In this document: positions 23,064 to 36,109 of the stretch, piece by piece
How the letters are laid out: each line of letters begins with the position of its first letter
How positions within the stretch are numbered: the first letter of the stretch is position 1
Assembly: GCA_019633425.1 (NCBI GenBank)
Contig: WSUB01000158.1
Span: 28,968 to 92,967 of the forward strand
Reading direction: 5' to 3'
From: Tulasnella sp. 424
Lineage: Eukaryota; Basidiomycota; Agaricomycetes; Cantharellales; Tulasnellaceae
DNA length: 64,000 nucleotides
Translations under genes and position numbers: made by a program
Notes under the pieces: generated by a model
Databases searched by the model: none
What the model saw: the letters and a program-made list of their open reading frames with translations, nothing else
What the model was told of the DNA's origin: nothing

Positions 23064-23528
23064 TACTGCTCGTAGAAGAGTGAGGAGGTGCCGAAGCCCG
23101 GTTGACGACCTGGTGGTAGTTGCAACTTGGAGTGGGCTGGACGGACTCAGCACGGCTGTGTCGGAGGACTCGCAGAGCAAGTCGAACGCACCACGCTCTA
23201 CAGGTCTACTGGCAGACGTTTAAAATCCACCTTAGGCATATTATTATCCTCCGTATGGGAGCTATCTCTCGTGAAGACCTCTTTCCGGGGTGTATTCAGG
23301 CTGCTGCCGCCCGCACCGGAATCTCGTATTTTCTGTGCTCTGTGACAGCAAAAATCTTCATCAGACCATCTCACTATAGTTCGAACGCGAACTTGGTTTT
23401 GATAAGTGCACAAATCGATACATTAGCATTTCGCAGCTAAATAATAAATATCGGGTCTGAAACAGGGCTCCCGATCGCCGGCTACCTATTCCGTCTGTGA
23501 GAGAGGCCTGCTTTGGGTCCGGCGATAT
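23064..23528. promoter_or_regulatory. Duplicated SPP2 promoter segment
   Basis: A near copy of 19644-20096 that now lies upstream of the chimeric MYND frame and downstream of MYND gene 2. Similarity continues into the SPP2 coding start and stops at about 23021. Confidence 0.7.
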
Positions 23529-25353
23529 TCATTTAGCAGCCTCCCCACACTCGCGGTTATGGCGCGCCCAGTCTCTGAAAGACCAGAGAACAGAGGTCCA
23601 GTTTTGTCAGAACCATGTCAAGCCTATCTTCAGTTTAATGACCCACCTCTTGTGACAGAGCTCTCCACAATAAGCTACCGCTTCGCACTTTATGCAAACC
23701 AAATAATCGTCCGTCGCCAAGGTTTCCGCTCCGTATAGAGGGCACATGACCCACCCACACCCGACAGCACACCCGACCCGATGGCGTCCTTGACGATAAG
23801 TCCACTCATCCAGCTGACCAATCCCGCAAAACTCCTTCCAAATATGGATTGGCTGGTCTGCAGACCGGCTTGCGTCAGATTCAAGACTCTTCGCGCGGCG
23901 CAACATGTCGAGTGTTGTCGTAAACCCCGTTGAGGAAACTATCTCGTCCGAAAGCCCCTTGGAAGCCGCTTCAAGGGATTCGCCGATCGCTTTGATTCTG
24001 CATCGCAAAAGATCCTTCCAGTTGTAAGTTCCAGGCTGATTGGTGTCTCCTAGAGCTAAAAATCCCCGTCTGCATAAGCAAGATCTCGGATAGAAACCCC
24101 TCATGGTAAGGCGCGTACCATTATCCCCAAGTAGCTGCCAGGCCAGAAGTCCCCGGGCGACAAGCGGAACGAAAGCTCTCTGGAAAACGAGAAGTGAAGC
24201 AAGCGACTTGTTCAAATGGAGAAGGCTGTGACAAATCACTTGTCAGTGATCAATCCCAGAAAACAACCCGAAACGCGTACCAAGCAGCAACAAGCGTGCG
24301 GATGCTGAGCTTTAGAAACTCCTCCCCTTTCAACCAGTCCTCATCGCTCCTCACAAATTCCCAATATCCGAAGGAAAGCCAAACGTACATCGTAGAATAG
24401 CGAGAGTTATCAACAGCTGCAGCAGCAGGATCCTTCGACATTGGAATGTCTTGCTGAGTCGTTGAAAGATTATTAAAGCGTTGGGGGTGGCTTATTAGGA
24501 GCGAAAGGCCAGACCCAAAGATCCTGGAAAAGGTGGCAATCGCACTCGTAAACCGCGAGGATTTACCCCTGTGGATTAGGAACTGCAGCATTAGGTCTTC
24601 CAAGGCTTCCGAATTCCTCATTTGTAATTTGCTGAAACCCAAATGTTAGTTACCATGATCGGCGCCCGAAGGCCAAGGACCGGCTTACAGCTCGCGCAAA
24701 GCATCGGATTCCGTGGGCCATACCATCGCCTTAGGGTCTCGTCCCCTTTCCATCAGCTGGCCTACGAGACACACTAGCTCAACGATGTACTCCAAATGAA
24801 GCAAGTTCGTCATCGGTGGCGCTTCACATGGACAAATCCTGCTAGAGGGCTCTCGCCAATACGCGCTAATCGCCCTCGGTATGGCTTCAGCGGCAGCTCG
24901 AATGATTTCTGTATTGTCCTCATCCAATGGACCGAAAATGCGCTCGCTCGTTATTCCAGCTGCCAAAATCGGGTTTATGCAGGTAACCAGTTCAAAGACC
25001 AAGGATGCCTAACGTTCTGCGTCAGCCGTTGGTTATCCGAATAGAGCGCATAGAGACGGACTGACATCGGCTTCTAAAGTGGCTTTATGACCCATTGCTG
25101 TGAGGAGTGACAAGACCAAACCAGTCTTCCGGGCTTGCGTCCAGAGAAAGTCTCGATAGAGCCGATCGGTGTCGCACGCCATGGGAGAAGGTGCCTTGAT
25201 GGTAACCTTGAAACTCTTAAGCCGGCTTAATAGGTCTCCGTGCAAATCTGGCGCTTCCGGAGACGGCAAAATGGCCTTAAAAGAGTTAAAATGCTCGGGG
25301 AAACGAGGTAGAACTTTGATAACGACGTCGTTCAGCGAGTGGCTGCGAGACAT
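23529..25353 (-). CDS. MYND-finger protein, copy 2
   Basis: Close paralogue of copy 1 with the same exon plan. The start is MSRSHSLNDVVIKVLPRF (25353). Exon 2 carries TCINPILAAGITSER (about 24985) and includes DEDNTEIIRAAAEAIPRA. Exon 3 carries RNSEALEDLMLQFLIHRG. Compared with copy 1, about 190 bp including an intron is missing near 24390, so exons 3 and 4 read straight through (STMYVWLSFGYWEFVRSD) in frame. The finger is GCGWVMCPLYGAETL...LVCIKCEAVAYCGELCHKR (about 23755-23650), completed by a last exon DWARHNRECGEAAK ending at 23529. The donor of intron 1 is GTCAGT, weaker than GTTAGT in copy 1. Function unknown. Confidence 0.8.
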
Positions 25354-26073
25354 GGTTGGGAGTGTAGGTGAGAAGGTACAACGAGTGTAGCGTTGATGAG
25401 ACCTTGCTATTAGTAGACCCTCTCCTTCTAAAGTATGCTGGTGGATCTCGGAGCGCCTTTCCGCACCCTATAGGACATTCTCGTTTACACTTCACGAAAC
25501 ACTTGGGTAGAATCCTTACGACAAACCTTAATCTTAAGCGAGCTCAATACATTTTCAGCTAGTGAGCGTAACCATGTTACATTGCTGGTTTGCAGTGTGC
25601 GTGGCAAGCAAGGAAGTCCCTGAGAAGTGGGCCTGGTACCTTGGCCAGTCGCCCCGAACACGTGAGAAACACAAGCGAGCCACCTGCCAGACCTCATAGG
25701 AGTTAACACGCTGCTATGACTAGGCAAGCTATTACTCCATCAAGTAACTTTTCAGTGATGCATTCTTATTCCTTAGCGCCTGCAGGCCGCTTGCACGTCC
25801 GTGCTCCCGCTCAATATTGATCCTGCTCCAAAACAAATCCCATAAATTACATGTATTTCATTGCGCCGAGAATTCAGAGTTCAAGGAAGCTTTCCAGCCC
25901 CCAAAACAGCACATACGATGACGAGCCAGTCGCAGAACGATCAATCATTGTAAGGATAGTCAGTCCAACAAACCAACATGCAAGATCTCGTCGGCTCATC
26001 CACTAAATTGGAAGGTTCATGGAGCTATCCGACGTGCCGAAGCCCCCGTCACTGTTGCTTCACAACCGGTTTG
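25354..26073. other. Intergenic region, duplicated
   Basis: Upstream flank of MYND gene 2, the sister copy of 22052-22772. No gene is seen. Confidence 0.6.
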
Positions 26074-28121
26074 CTAAGGTTGGCACACTAGCTGGTGCTG
26101 TTCGTCCCAGTCTCTGTCGAGTTCGGCAAAAGGAATTAGGGAGTTTCAAGGGGTCTTTAGCCTGAAAGCGGAGCGGAGCGCACCTTGCTTGACAGAAGGT
26201 GCCACAGTAAACGGCTGCCCGACAACGAGCACAAACCAGCAGCTGTCGTCGTTCTAAGCCCTCTGTGCCGTACATGGGGCATTTGGCCCATCGGCACCCA
26301 ACTTGGTCACCCATTTGCTTCTTTCGGTGGCTTATCTCTCTTTTCCTGTGCTCCTGCTCGTATACCTTTCCGAGCGCACAAAAGTCCTTCCAGATTCCCA
26401 TTGGGATATCCGTGGTGATATCGGGATTGAGAGACTTGGCAGCCCTCAAACCATCAATAACTTCGAGGAAGCCAACGGAGTTATCCAACAACGGCTCGAG
26501 AAACACAATCCGGCCTGGAAAGGCACGGAAGAGATTTTTGCGAGCAGAGGACTGCCAGTCGTATCCTTCAAGTGCGGTGGCGTCTCCTAAGACTACAAAG
26601 GCGCATGAATATAGCTGTCAACTTCCGAAATTAAATCACCAAGTGTGCGTACCGTTATCACCAAGCAACTGCCATGAAAGAACGGCGCGAGCTAGCAGTG
26701 GCAGAAAGGTTCCCTGTGGAAGCAGGATGTCGAGCCTTGAAGAGACACCGTCCAAGCTGGCTAAATGACTTGAGTCGAGATGATTTTCAGCATCGAGTTG
26801 AAGTAAGACAATAAGGTGTAGCCGCGCTCACCATGCTACAACAAGTGCTTGGATTGTTACTTTCATTACGTCGCTATCTCTGGCCTTTTGTGTGTTCTCA
26901 TCTGTGAGCCATCGCCAATACACTCTGCAGATAGACCAGCAAAGCTGCTCATTCGCTCCTCGTCCAAGTCGGACGCTTCCCTCGTTTGTCCGACCATCAT
27001 CGCTGAAACATTGGCCAAACTCAGACCGAGTCAGGAGGATGCCAATCATCTTTACACTTGGTGATGACGAGAAGGAGCAACTTCGTCAGTGTGTAGTCGT
27101 GTTCATCAAAACGGGACATACATTGAGGAATATTGGGCAACGTCAACGACACCGACGCTGAACGCCCCTCCAGTACTCAGCAGGCGTTCGAATACAATAG
27201 CTAGGTTATGGACACCTGGGGGTGGTGTGGCTAATGGCGGGCGGTGTCCTTCAAAAACGCTTGTAAAAGTGGCGATCGCACGCCCAATCAGAGGCGATTG
27301 AAGGGATTTTTCTTTTAGAGAAATGAAAAACAGTAAAAGTTCCTCCAGAGCTGCGGAATGCCGCATGCTGGATTGGCTTGATAAGGGGGAAGACCGAGTG
27401 AGACAAAACGGATGACCGTCCTCTTACTACCGCTTTAACTCACAGGGTGTCGATGGCACCTGTAATTTCAGTTCCTGTCGAATCTTCCGACTTCTCTCCT
27501 TCAACGAACTCGGTTGCATTACACACGAACTCCACCAACGCCTCTATGCGATCAATTGATTCTGACAAGAGGGGTCGGATTGAATGGACACTCTCGATGA
27601 GCTTTGTCCACGAAGTCTTGGTCGTCGGAACGACTACCGCAGCCACTTTCTTAATTATTTCCAAATCCTCCATGCCGCGCCGAGGACGAAAATGCCGGTT
27701 TTGAATACCAGATGCTAATATCAAGTTGATGCACGTCACGAGGATGACAGCTGTTGACCCCTGAATGAAAAGAATGAAAAAATTGAGGTTCGGGTCCCTT
27801 CTTTCCTGGGCGGATATGTGAATACCGGCTCACCTCATCGTCCAATGCAACGGTACGAACCGTTGCATTCAGGAGAAGCACGATTAAGCCACTGGTGTTG
27901 GCCTGGAGCCAAAGGAGCCTTTGAAAATCACGCTCTCTGGGATGCGCGGGGTCTAGGGCAGCATAAGGGGAGGTCATGACACGCGCGAGGTCTCGCAAAC
28001 GAGGCCCTAAGTTTCTTTGAAGTTGCGTCGCTCCTTGACTTGGAAGTAGGCCCTCAAGAGCATTTCGATGAGCTTTGAGCGTCGATAATGCGCTCGAAGA
28101 GGAAACATTTGGGATGTTCAT
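26074..28121 (-). CDS. MYND-finger protein, copy 3
   Basis: A more divergent member of the MYND family. The start is MNIPNVSSSSALSTLKAHRN (28121). Exon 1 ends TVALDDE before GTGAGC. Exon 2 runs from GSTAVILVTCINLILASGI (about 27760) to AIDTL (about 27450). Exon 3 carries MRHSAALEELLLFFISLKEK (about 27360). A further exon has RVYWRWLTDENTQKARDSDV (about 26920), and the penultimate exon GFLEVIDGLRAAKSLNPDI (about 26470). The finger is VGCRWAKCPMYGTEGL (about 26310) and LVCARCRAAVYCGTFCQAR (about 26245), finished by DWDEQHQLVCQP (about 26110-26074). Its 3' part is the source of the MYND half of the chimeric gene at 22773-23063. Confidence 0.8.
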
Positions 28122-28714
28122 GGTCTAGGTTTCGTTGAAGGTGCAAGTCCCGGTTATCGTCGTTGCGTTAGAGGCAACACCGTGTACACTTGCCAGTACA
28201 AGCGTTGCTAACACGTGCGCCACGTGGTGTTCTTAATTTGGCTGGCCCGCCGGATTCCCATGGATACCCGGCCCACTTCTCTTCAGTTTTCTTCCGACCT
28301 TGACAGGCCGGAATGCCATAGTAGGTGTACACATGTCCATGGAGTCTATACCATCCCAGAGACTGCCTTCAAACTTCAGCGGTTAACTCTCTAGGTTCTC
28401 ACACCAGCAGGAAAAAGCATCGATGCATCCTGCCTCAAACCTCTAGGTCCGTATCAAGCGGGCCTGGTGCTGTGCTTCTCAATGCGAGATACCTCTGATC
28501 CCCAATGTCATGCCCAGGTTCGAGAATCGTCGAATTTTGGTAATTTATTTACATATCTGGCCTAAATGCGACTACAACTCATATCGTTTGGGCGGGGAAT
28601 GACGGAGAGCGATCAAGCCTTGGGCCATCTAAGGGACGATTGCTCCCAGCACTCTCACTCGCGAACGGTTCCTGTGCCGTTTGTTGGGAGTTCCAATCCA
28701 AGTAAAGAGCTGCT
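28122..28714. other. Intergenic region
   Basis: Promoter of MYND copy 3 and 3' flank of copy 4. No gene-like frame or RNA gene is recognised. Confidence 0.45.
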
Positions 28715-30829
28715 TTATGCATCTGACAAGCCAGATTCCTTGGTCGGCCTTGCTTTGCGGGCGTCGGAGGGCAGTCTGCAGTTGAATTGATGGTTTTCCA
28801 GCCAATCCCTAACGGGGTTCGAAAAAATTAATGCTCCAGCGGCCCTGGACGGTAATGACACCCTCCTACCTCTCTTGGCAGAACTCCCCGCAGTAGGAGG
28901 TCTGTTTACAATGCCTGCAGACCAAGGGCATGCGACGATCTAGACCTTCTGTGGCGTACATCGGGCACTTCACCCATGCACACCCAACTTGCCCGCCCAA
29001 CCGTCTCTTCCTGCCTTCCCGTTCTTTCTTCCGGTGCACCTTCTCATCCAACTTGCCGATGGCGCAAAACTCCTTCCAAAGAGCGATGGGCTTGTCCGTT
29101 GGTGCGTGATGGTTGAGCGTTCTTGCGGTCTCCAAGGTATCGATTATATCCAGGAAGCCGGTAGATTTGTTGATCTCTGTGTCGAGAATCATGGGTACAA
29201 CGCCGTTCTTGCATGCAAGAAATAGATATTTGCGAATGTCTTCACCCCAATTCGACGTTCCGAAAGCTTCGATGTGGCCTAAGGCTAGGGAATAGAGTTC
29301 AGGCTAGTGCAGATCTCGAGCAGTGCAACCACGCATACACACCATTGTCACCTAGCCGCTGCCATGCCACTAACGCGCGAGCGAGCAAAGATACGAAACC
29401 TCCTGTTGAAAGGAGCATTGTCATGACGGGTACGAATGTGGGGACACTCATTAAGTAGCTGTAAGGACGTACTGCGTTAGCATCGAGTTTAGACAACCAT
29501 GAATCTAGGGGAAAGGATACCAAGTAGCGAGTAGAGCTCGGATCGTCACAACGTCCAAATCTCGCGTCCCAATCAGACGATTGTTCTCGTGCTTGACCCA
29601 GGGCCAGTAATTCACGCAGGCGACTGTACAAAGTTCCGATCCCACCATTTTGTAACCCGCCAGGGATTGCCGAATGTCTCGGCTTTGGCCCTGAAGCGCT
29701 TTGGATTCTCCAGATTGAAAGCATGATACGAATTCAGGGCGAGCCAGAAGGACACTAATGATGGTGACGCTGAAGTGGAGGATATGTGTTTAGGAAGGAT
29801 TATTGACGTCTGCGAGAGAAAGAGGGACTTACGTTGAGGAGTAACGCGTGCAATCGACAGCGCCAGAGTCCTGCTTCTCGACATCCGTAGCGAGATCCCT
29901 TAATACGACCCCTAAGTTCTCAAGTCCGGTTGGTACCTTCTCCAATGGTGCGAGGCAGCCTTGGAAAATTGTTGAGAAACATGACATTGCATTGATGAGG
30001 AGGTGACCATCGCGTTCGGACGATGATGCGTCTGCGTGTGCGATGAACTGTAGGAGCAGCTCCTCGACGGATGCAGATCGCCTCATGTCTTGCTGACTTA
30101 AAGATCGAGAACACTCGATTAGATTGGACGAACTGGGCCAAACAAACAACTCGCTCAAGACTCACAGTCGTTGTAAAGCGTCGCGGGTACCGTTGAGCTC
30201 CGTCAAATCTTCGTCAACGTTGGAGAGGACATGTTCGACAAGTCGGCTGGCTGAGCAAGCAAGCTTCACGAGCCGAGCGATAGGACCACTATACTTGGGC
30301 CACTGCTGCTTCCGCGAAGCGACATGACGGCGAAGTTGCATCCACGACTTTTCGAGGAACGGAGTCGTGACAGAAGCGAGAGATTGAACTATCTCTAGAT
30401 CTTCCGTCGAGTCTCGCAAAGGATACCATCCGCCTTCAATTCCTGCATCCAAAATCACGCTGTAGCAGTCGGCAAGTTCGGCTCCAGTGAAACCCTGAAC
30501 AATTAGTTTGGCGTCAACGACCCATTGGTTAAAGGGAGATATCGACAAAGTCTAACCTCTGAATCTAACTCAGCGGTACGAATAGCAGCGTTACAGAGCA
30601 TTGTGATTAAACCACACCTCTTGCACTGGTTCCAAATGAGAAGTTGAGAGTTTTGCTTAGTGAAGCCAGCAGGCGCTAACGCTCCGGATAGGTCATGCAG
30701 ACGAAACAAAAGATTTCTGTGCACTTCGGCAGCTCGGGGAGAAGGCAACAGGACGCGGAGGGCGTCGTGGTGTGCCGGTAGCGTCGGGATTGGCATCGAC
30801 AAAGAAGAAGAGGAGAGATTTGATGACAT
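28715..30829 (-). CDS. MYND-finger protein, copy 4
   Basis: The rightmost and most divergent of the array. The start is MSSNLSSSSLSMPIPTLPAH (30829). Exon 1 ends IRTAELDSE before GTTAGA. Exon 2 runs from GFTGAELADCYSVILDAGI (about 30490) to TRDALQRL (about 30170). Exon 3 carries MRRSASVEELLLQFIAHAD, and a later exon SLLARALVAWQRLGDNG (about 29390). The finger is VGCAWVKCPMYATEGLD (about 28985) and LVCRHCKQTSYCGEFCQER (about 28920). The last exon (DWLENHQFNCRLPSD, about 28805) starts after CCGTTAG and supplies the final His and Cys. The stop is at 28715. The order of parts equals copies 1-3, which supports the splice model. Function unknown. Confidence 0.8.
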
Positions 30830-31576
30830 GGTGAGGGATGAATGACTGAGCTCAGATGAGAGGACTTCCAGGAGATGCGGTTATATGTAGTCATTTCGCC
30901 CATGGGAGAACGGGTCGCTTCCCTCAGGCTCCAACGTTGGCTGTCAATTGTCCGTACTTTCAATTCTAGAATGTAATCTAGAACCAAAAAGGCCGATAAG
31001 CATGGTTTCCGTGCAGCTTCGATGAATGATGTTTAACGTTCGTCTCGTGGGTCGCTCCGAGAGGTCCTCCAATCGAGTAGAAACCGAAAAATGGAAAGGT
31101 TGTAATTCCGGTTGGCCGCACAACAGAGCCAAACAAGGAGTTGCCTTTCCCCCACACTGGACCCCGCCGCCAAGCAGATCATCATCGGGACAAATTATTC
31201 CCTCGATACCGATCGATACTTTGCTAACAATACTGAGCGTTTCGAGTCATAGGGCTACGGGGCTCAGGGGTTACCGCGAAATCGCTCAGCTCCCGTCGGA
31301 AGTTTCCGATTGTGCCACAACGTTAGCCGGCGGTCCCCGCACAAGAACAACGACTGACTTCAGACCGACATCGAATGGATCGACAAAAAGGACCCTAGAT
31401 ATCGCTTTTGGCTCTCGGTGAGTTGAGGACAAAGACGAATTTGTGGTTGGTGGCTTTGGCCCGCTCAGGCAAAAGCCCTCAGCGTCGACCGCTTTGTCCC
31501 GCTCCCGCCCTGCATTTAATACCCACCTCGCTTATCAGCGTCCCTATCCTCACCACTCTCCCCTTCTCTGGAAACC
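30830..31576. other. Divergent intergenic region
   Basis: This lies between MYND gene 4 (-) and the coiled-coil gene (+) and should contain both promoters. Open frames here (for example 31026-31421) have no recognisable content. Confidence 0.45.
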
Positions 31577-34089
31577 ATGGAATCATTCGACCACCTTTGG
31601 AAGGAAATCGTCCATGTCCTCGCCACCACCGCCCTCATCTGGGTGGGACAAGAGCCTCCGGCTCTACTTCAACTATCTCCGCCCACGCCGACCCAACCAC
31701 TTAATCTAGTGATCCCAACTGTTACCGTTTACTCCCCCAGTCGATGCCTTCCCGTTGGAGCCTATCCGTCCACATTAGGCAACTCTTCTTCCCTCGACGC
31801 GGAGTTTCTCCACCGAATCCTTGTAATTCTCTTCGGCCTTTCGATCTTCGGTTTCTCCTCCCTTGCCCTTGGCGCTTTCTGTCTTTCATTTCGTGCGACT
31901 CGGTCTTCATCTCATCCTCATACGTCATTTTCTTCAAACGTATCACCAACTCTTGCACTTTCAGTCGAGGATCGAGACGACGTGACCGTCAGGGCCGCCC
32001 ATGCCGAACTCGAAATGGTGAGTTTGTCCCAACCAGCTCCACAGCTTCCGTTTTCTCACTCAGAACGTATTAGGACCACTGCGAAATTGCTGAAGAACTT
32101 TCGGTCAAGATCGAGAACCTTGAGCACCAAGTACGTCTGACGTAGCTTGCCTCGCCCCAGGTGCTGACTGCCAATTCCCCAATATAGATTACAGCCCAAG
32201 CCTCCGATATTCAGTTCTTGAAATTCAATCATGAATGTGAGCTCGCAACTACTTGGAGTGCTTTCGAGAGGCAGAAGAGCCAATCTGCCGCATCCTACCG
32301 GGCGTCGGAGGTCCAATCACGGAATACCATTGCCTACCTCCACGCCAGGATCGCTCAACTCGAGAAACAAGTGGGTCGTCCATTGCTTTACTTCCTCTAC
32401 TTGAACTCATCAAACTATTGGTTATCCAGGCTGTCAATCAGGCAACTATTGTCCATCAACTTAAGACGACACACAAACAAGAGTTAGAGACAACGGAGGC
32501 AAAGAACCAGTCCACCATCCAAACCCTAACCACGTCTCATGAATCCAAGACCAATGGAATTACCAAAGATCTCGTGGAGATGCAAGCCCTGACCACCCGG
32601 CTCGACGCCCAGCTGCATACGGCGCTCAACGAGAATACAGCTCTCACGTCCTCAAACGCCCGCTTAGCTGAACTCGAATCCTCTCAATCTACTACTATCA
32701 CCGACCTCACAGTCCAGCTTGAATCAACCTCCAACCAGCTGAAGGACGCGTCTGCCGAGAAGAAGTCTGCTCAAGATAGACTTGCAGCTACGGAAGCAGA
32801 GCTAGAGTCTATCAGTACCCGTTTGTACGATGTTGTCCGGGAGCACACCTTTGTCGTCCGTCAGAAGGACGACATGATCACAAGGAACTCTGAAAAGGTG
32901 TGTTTTCGCGGCATTCATTATGGCATCGCCTGCCGTACAAGTCTAATCCCCTTCCGAATAGATTGACGCCTTAGAATCCAAGTTGACCCAGCAATGCGAC
33001 AAAACCGCAGAGCTTGCAGCTCAAATCGATAGCTTGAACACCGAGATTAGTGCAAAGGATGAGACGGTATGATCTGTGATTACAACTGTCAAGATGGTCA
33101 CGGCACCTGACTTGGGCGGCCTTCCGAATCCCGTAGATCTCCGCTTTGACGTCCTCGCTTTCAACAGCCACATCAAAAATCTTGGATCTCGAGACTAAAA
33201 TTGCTTCGAATGCTACTGTGACTGCCGAAGTCTCGGTCCAGACCGACGGCGTTGAGGAGGACAATGAGGACGCCCACACTGAAGTCGAGTTCGAGGGCGA
33301 GACCTCCCTTGACCTCCTCACCGCATCAAACTCTCTTGCCCGCTCAATTTCAATGACTCTTCCAAGCCCAACGTCATCTCCCGGTGCACTTGTTCGCCGG
33401 CATTCGTTGACCGGCATTCACGAGCGGGCCAAGCAATCCTCAGAGGATGGTACGGCAACATCAGAAGAAGAATCCGACGCTACAGCAACGGAGCCGGATG
33501 ACGTCGCAGCAGACGAGGCTGCGGTAGAGGAAGCCCTGGTCGTCGCCATCCCCGAATCGACCGAGCCCTCTACCAGCGCGGTGGAGACTGGAGGACCCGC
33601 TCTTCCAGAAGAGGGACTGTCCGCTTCGGTGAGCCTATTACTCTTTGCCAAGCCTTTCTTTACCGTTAACGTTAGAGCTAACGTTTTCTATGCGACGGCG
33701 TTGTCAGATGTGGGCGCCCTCCGTCCGCCCAGTCAAGCACGAACTCCCCGCCCGCCCTCAAGTGAATTGGGCCGTCGAGGCAGCCTCTCGCAAAGGTCAA
33801 AGCGCATCCAAGAATCACTACCATACTCCTCAAACGCGAAACGAAGAGCGCCCTAGATGGGGCAAAGATCGTCAGGGCTTCACGGCGTTCAACACTGCGC
33901 AGAGGGTAGCCTCGGGCAAAGCAGGTGCGTAAAAAAATGCCTCAGTCATCCTCAATCCCTGGTTTCCTGACGAGCCTTTTTTTTTTTTCGTGATCGGATT
34001 TAGGTGGAATCAAGGTTACTAAGAATAGTAAGAAGGACGTACGGTCTATTAGCAAGGAGACCGATTACAAGTTCCATGACTACCGTTGA
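31577..34089 (+). CDS. Membrane-anchored coiled-coil protein, function unknown
   Basis: The start is MESFDHLWKEIVHVLATT (31577). A hydrophobic segment (FLHRILVILFGLSIFGFSSL, about 31805) is a likely single transmembrane helix. After intron 1 (donor after GAAATG near 32016) come exons rich in heptad-like coiled coil: DHCEIAEELSVKIENLEHQ, ITAQASDIQFLKFNHECEL, then a long exon from AVNQATIVHQLKTTHKQEL (about 32431) to DDMITRNSEK (about 32897), then IDALESKLTQQCDKTAELA (about 32962) and ISALTSSLSTATSKILDLE (about 33139). An acidic, Ser/Thr-rich region follows (DGVEEDNEDAHTEVEFEGE). The last exons are basic (PRWGKDRQGFTAFNTAQRV) and end KETDYKFHDYR at 34089. Introns are phase 0 and about 55-70 nt. 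I do not recognise the family; a tether or organelle-contact role would be guesswork. Confidence 0.75.
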
Positions 34090-35082
34090 TGGGCCTTCGC
34101 TGTTCGCTCCTATTCAAGTTTCCTCCGCATGTACAATCTTCTTTTCCTTTCAAAGCTTTACCTTTTCCCTGTCTTATCCTGGCGCCAACGCATCGTGATG
34201 TATCGTTACCCTTTTCCATAGTTAGACCTGAATGCTTCCGCCCTTATCTGGATACCTCTAGCTTAACCTTCTCACTACCTGTAGATATTTGTATTTCGTT
34301 TCTATTCTCGTTTATACTATCTCTCTTGTACTTCAGTGGTTTACCTTGCACAACTGAGCCTGCTGATCTTTTTGCAAATGGGAGAAGTCTAAAAACGGAA
34401 CTTTGCTTCGCTGGCGCAATTGCTTCCCAAGACCCGCGCAACCGTCGACACGTCGCGCCACTTCCTCACCGGCAACCACCAACCAAAAGCAACAACCTAG
34501 AAGTGCATTCTCTTCTGTTCTTGGCGAATGCTGTGCAGTACTCCTTCTCCGGTGCTCTTGTGCTTTTTGGGACGCGGACAGCGACTGTCGTACAGGGCCG
34601 TTTGGGCTTTCCCATAGAGAAACGGCTTCTTCGGGGAGCCTCCCTAGTGTCGATCTTTGTCTCTTCGAATAGGGTACGCACCCGTATGATGCGACCGGGA
34701 AGACCGATTGTCGGGCTTTGAACGCCTTGAGCTCCATTGAGATGGCTTTCGGGGGCATCGGGCTCGGGCGCCATGACTCTCAGCTTGGTATAAAGCGTTG
34801 GCTATTCTGAGATACTTTGCTGATTCCTTACCCCTCGTCCCCCTCTTCGACAACTCTTTTTCTCTTCTTCTTTTTTTTTAAACTCTCCGACGTTGATCGT
34901 CTTTGGTGGCTGGGCTGCCCTTTTCTATTCTTCAATTCATACTTGCTTTTTTTCTTCCTTTCTAACTCTTTGATTTTCTTCTTCGTACAAGCTTTGTTTT
35001 ATCACTTTCACCGGACTCTTTTTTCTTACGCCCTTTCCTTTCGTTGTACCGTCCTCCTCTTCCAACTATCTCTTCTGAAACG
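34090..35082. promoter_or_regulatory. Intergenic region with a strong CT-rich promoter tract
   Basis: No supported gene. From about 34850 to 35080 the plus strand is strongly pyrimidine-rich with several poly-T runs directly before the ATG at 35083. CT-rich tracts of this kind are common before highly expressed fungal genes. Confidence 0.5.
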
Positions 35083-36109
35083 ATGAAGGCCTCTTTCTCT
35101 TCCGTCTTCGTTCTCGCTGTCCTCTTCCACCTGCCTTGCTTGGTCCTCGGTGCGCCCTTCGCTTGGAACAACAGGCATTACCACATCGCTCGAAGTGTGA
35201 GTACCGGGTCTTTTGCTCCCATCCCCTTCTCTCCTGGAACTAACTCATTCAACCCCTCGTTAAAAGGAGCTCGCAGCAAACTCAACAACCGCTGCGGCGT
35301 CGAAGGCGACTACGACTACGACTACACTCGCCAAGGCCAAAGAGACCACTACTACCGCCTTTGTTAACTCGACTACTACCACCGACGAAAAGGCCAAGGC
35401 CACCGCCACTAAGACTCAGGCGGAGTCCACTGCCTCTGCTACGATTATCAAGGGCCAGTCTCCACTTCAGACCGCCTTGACTCCTCAAATCACCGATTGG
35501 GTACGTATCTATTCACATTACAATCGTCATCGTCATGTGACACTAAACTGTATCTTTTGTCGCTCATCATCTCCAACCAGAACTCCTGCCAATCGTTCCT
35601 GAGCAACTCGGGTATTAACCTCTTCGTCAACCAAGTCAACCTGAATTTCGACGTTGTGATCAACGAAGTCACCGTCATCCAAATCCTCATCGACAACAAC
35701 GGACGCGCGAGGGAGACCAGAGTTGGCCATGCCTTCCCTCAGCCCACCAACGTAAGTCCCCTAATCCAAACCTATCCGGTTCAGCAACTCCGTGCTAACG
35801 AGGTGTCCCTTGGATTTCCACTCGTTGCAGTACTACCCCCAGTTCGACAAAAGCAAGAACAAGAGCGGGAACAATAAGAACAACGGGTCCAACAAGGGGA
35901 AACCAAGCGCGGCTAAATCCACCGTAACCGCCACCGCGACTCAAGTGACCACGACCGCAGGGAAGGCCGAAAACACCAGCATCACCACGACCACCACAGC
36001 TGGGAAAGCCAAAGATACCGCCTCAACAACCACGACCACCACTTCCGCATCGGCCGAGACGACCTCAGCTGCTAGCGCTGCCAGCAGCACGGAGACAGCC
36101 TCTGCTTGA
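35083..36109 (+). CDS. Thr/Ala-rich secreted protein
   Basis: The start is MKASFSSVFVLAVLFHLPCL, a clear signal peptide ending near VLGAPFAW. Exon 2 (about 35269-35500) encodes long Thr/Ala/Lys runs (KATTTTTTLAKAKETTTT) that would be heavily O-mannosylated. Exon 3 (about 35581-35750) is the only globular-looking part: NSCQSFLSNSGINLFVNQV, VVINEVTVIQILIDNNGRAR and a C-terminal HAFPQPTN. Exon 4 begins YYPQFDKSKNKSGNNKNN, then Thr-rich repeats (TTTTTTSASAETTSAASA) to the stop at 36107-36109. It is probably a cell-wall or extracellular protein. No family recognised. Confidence 0.75.
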
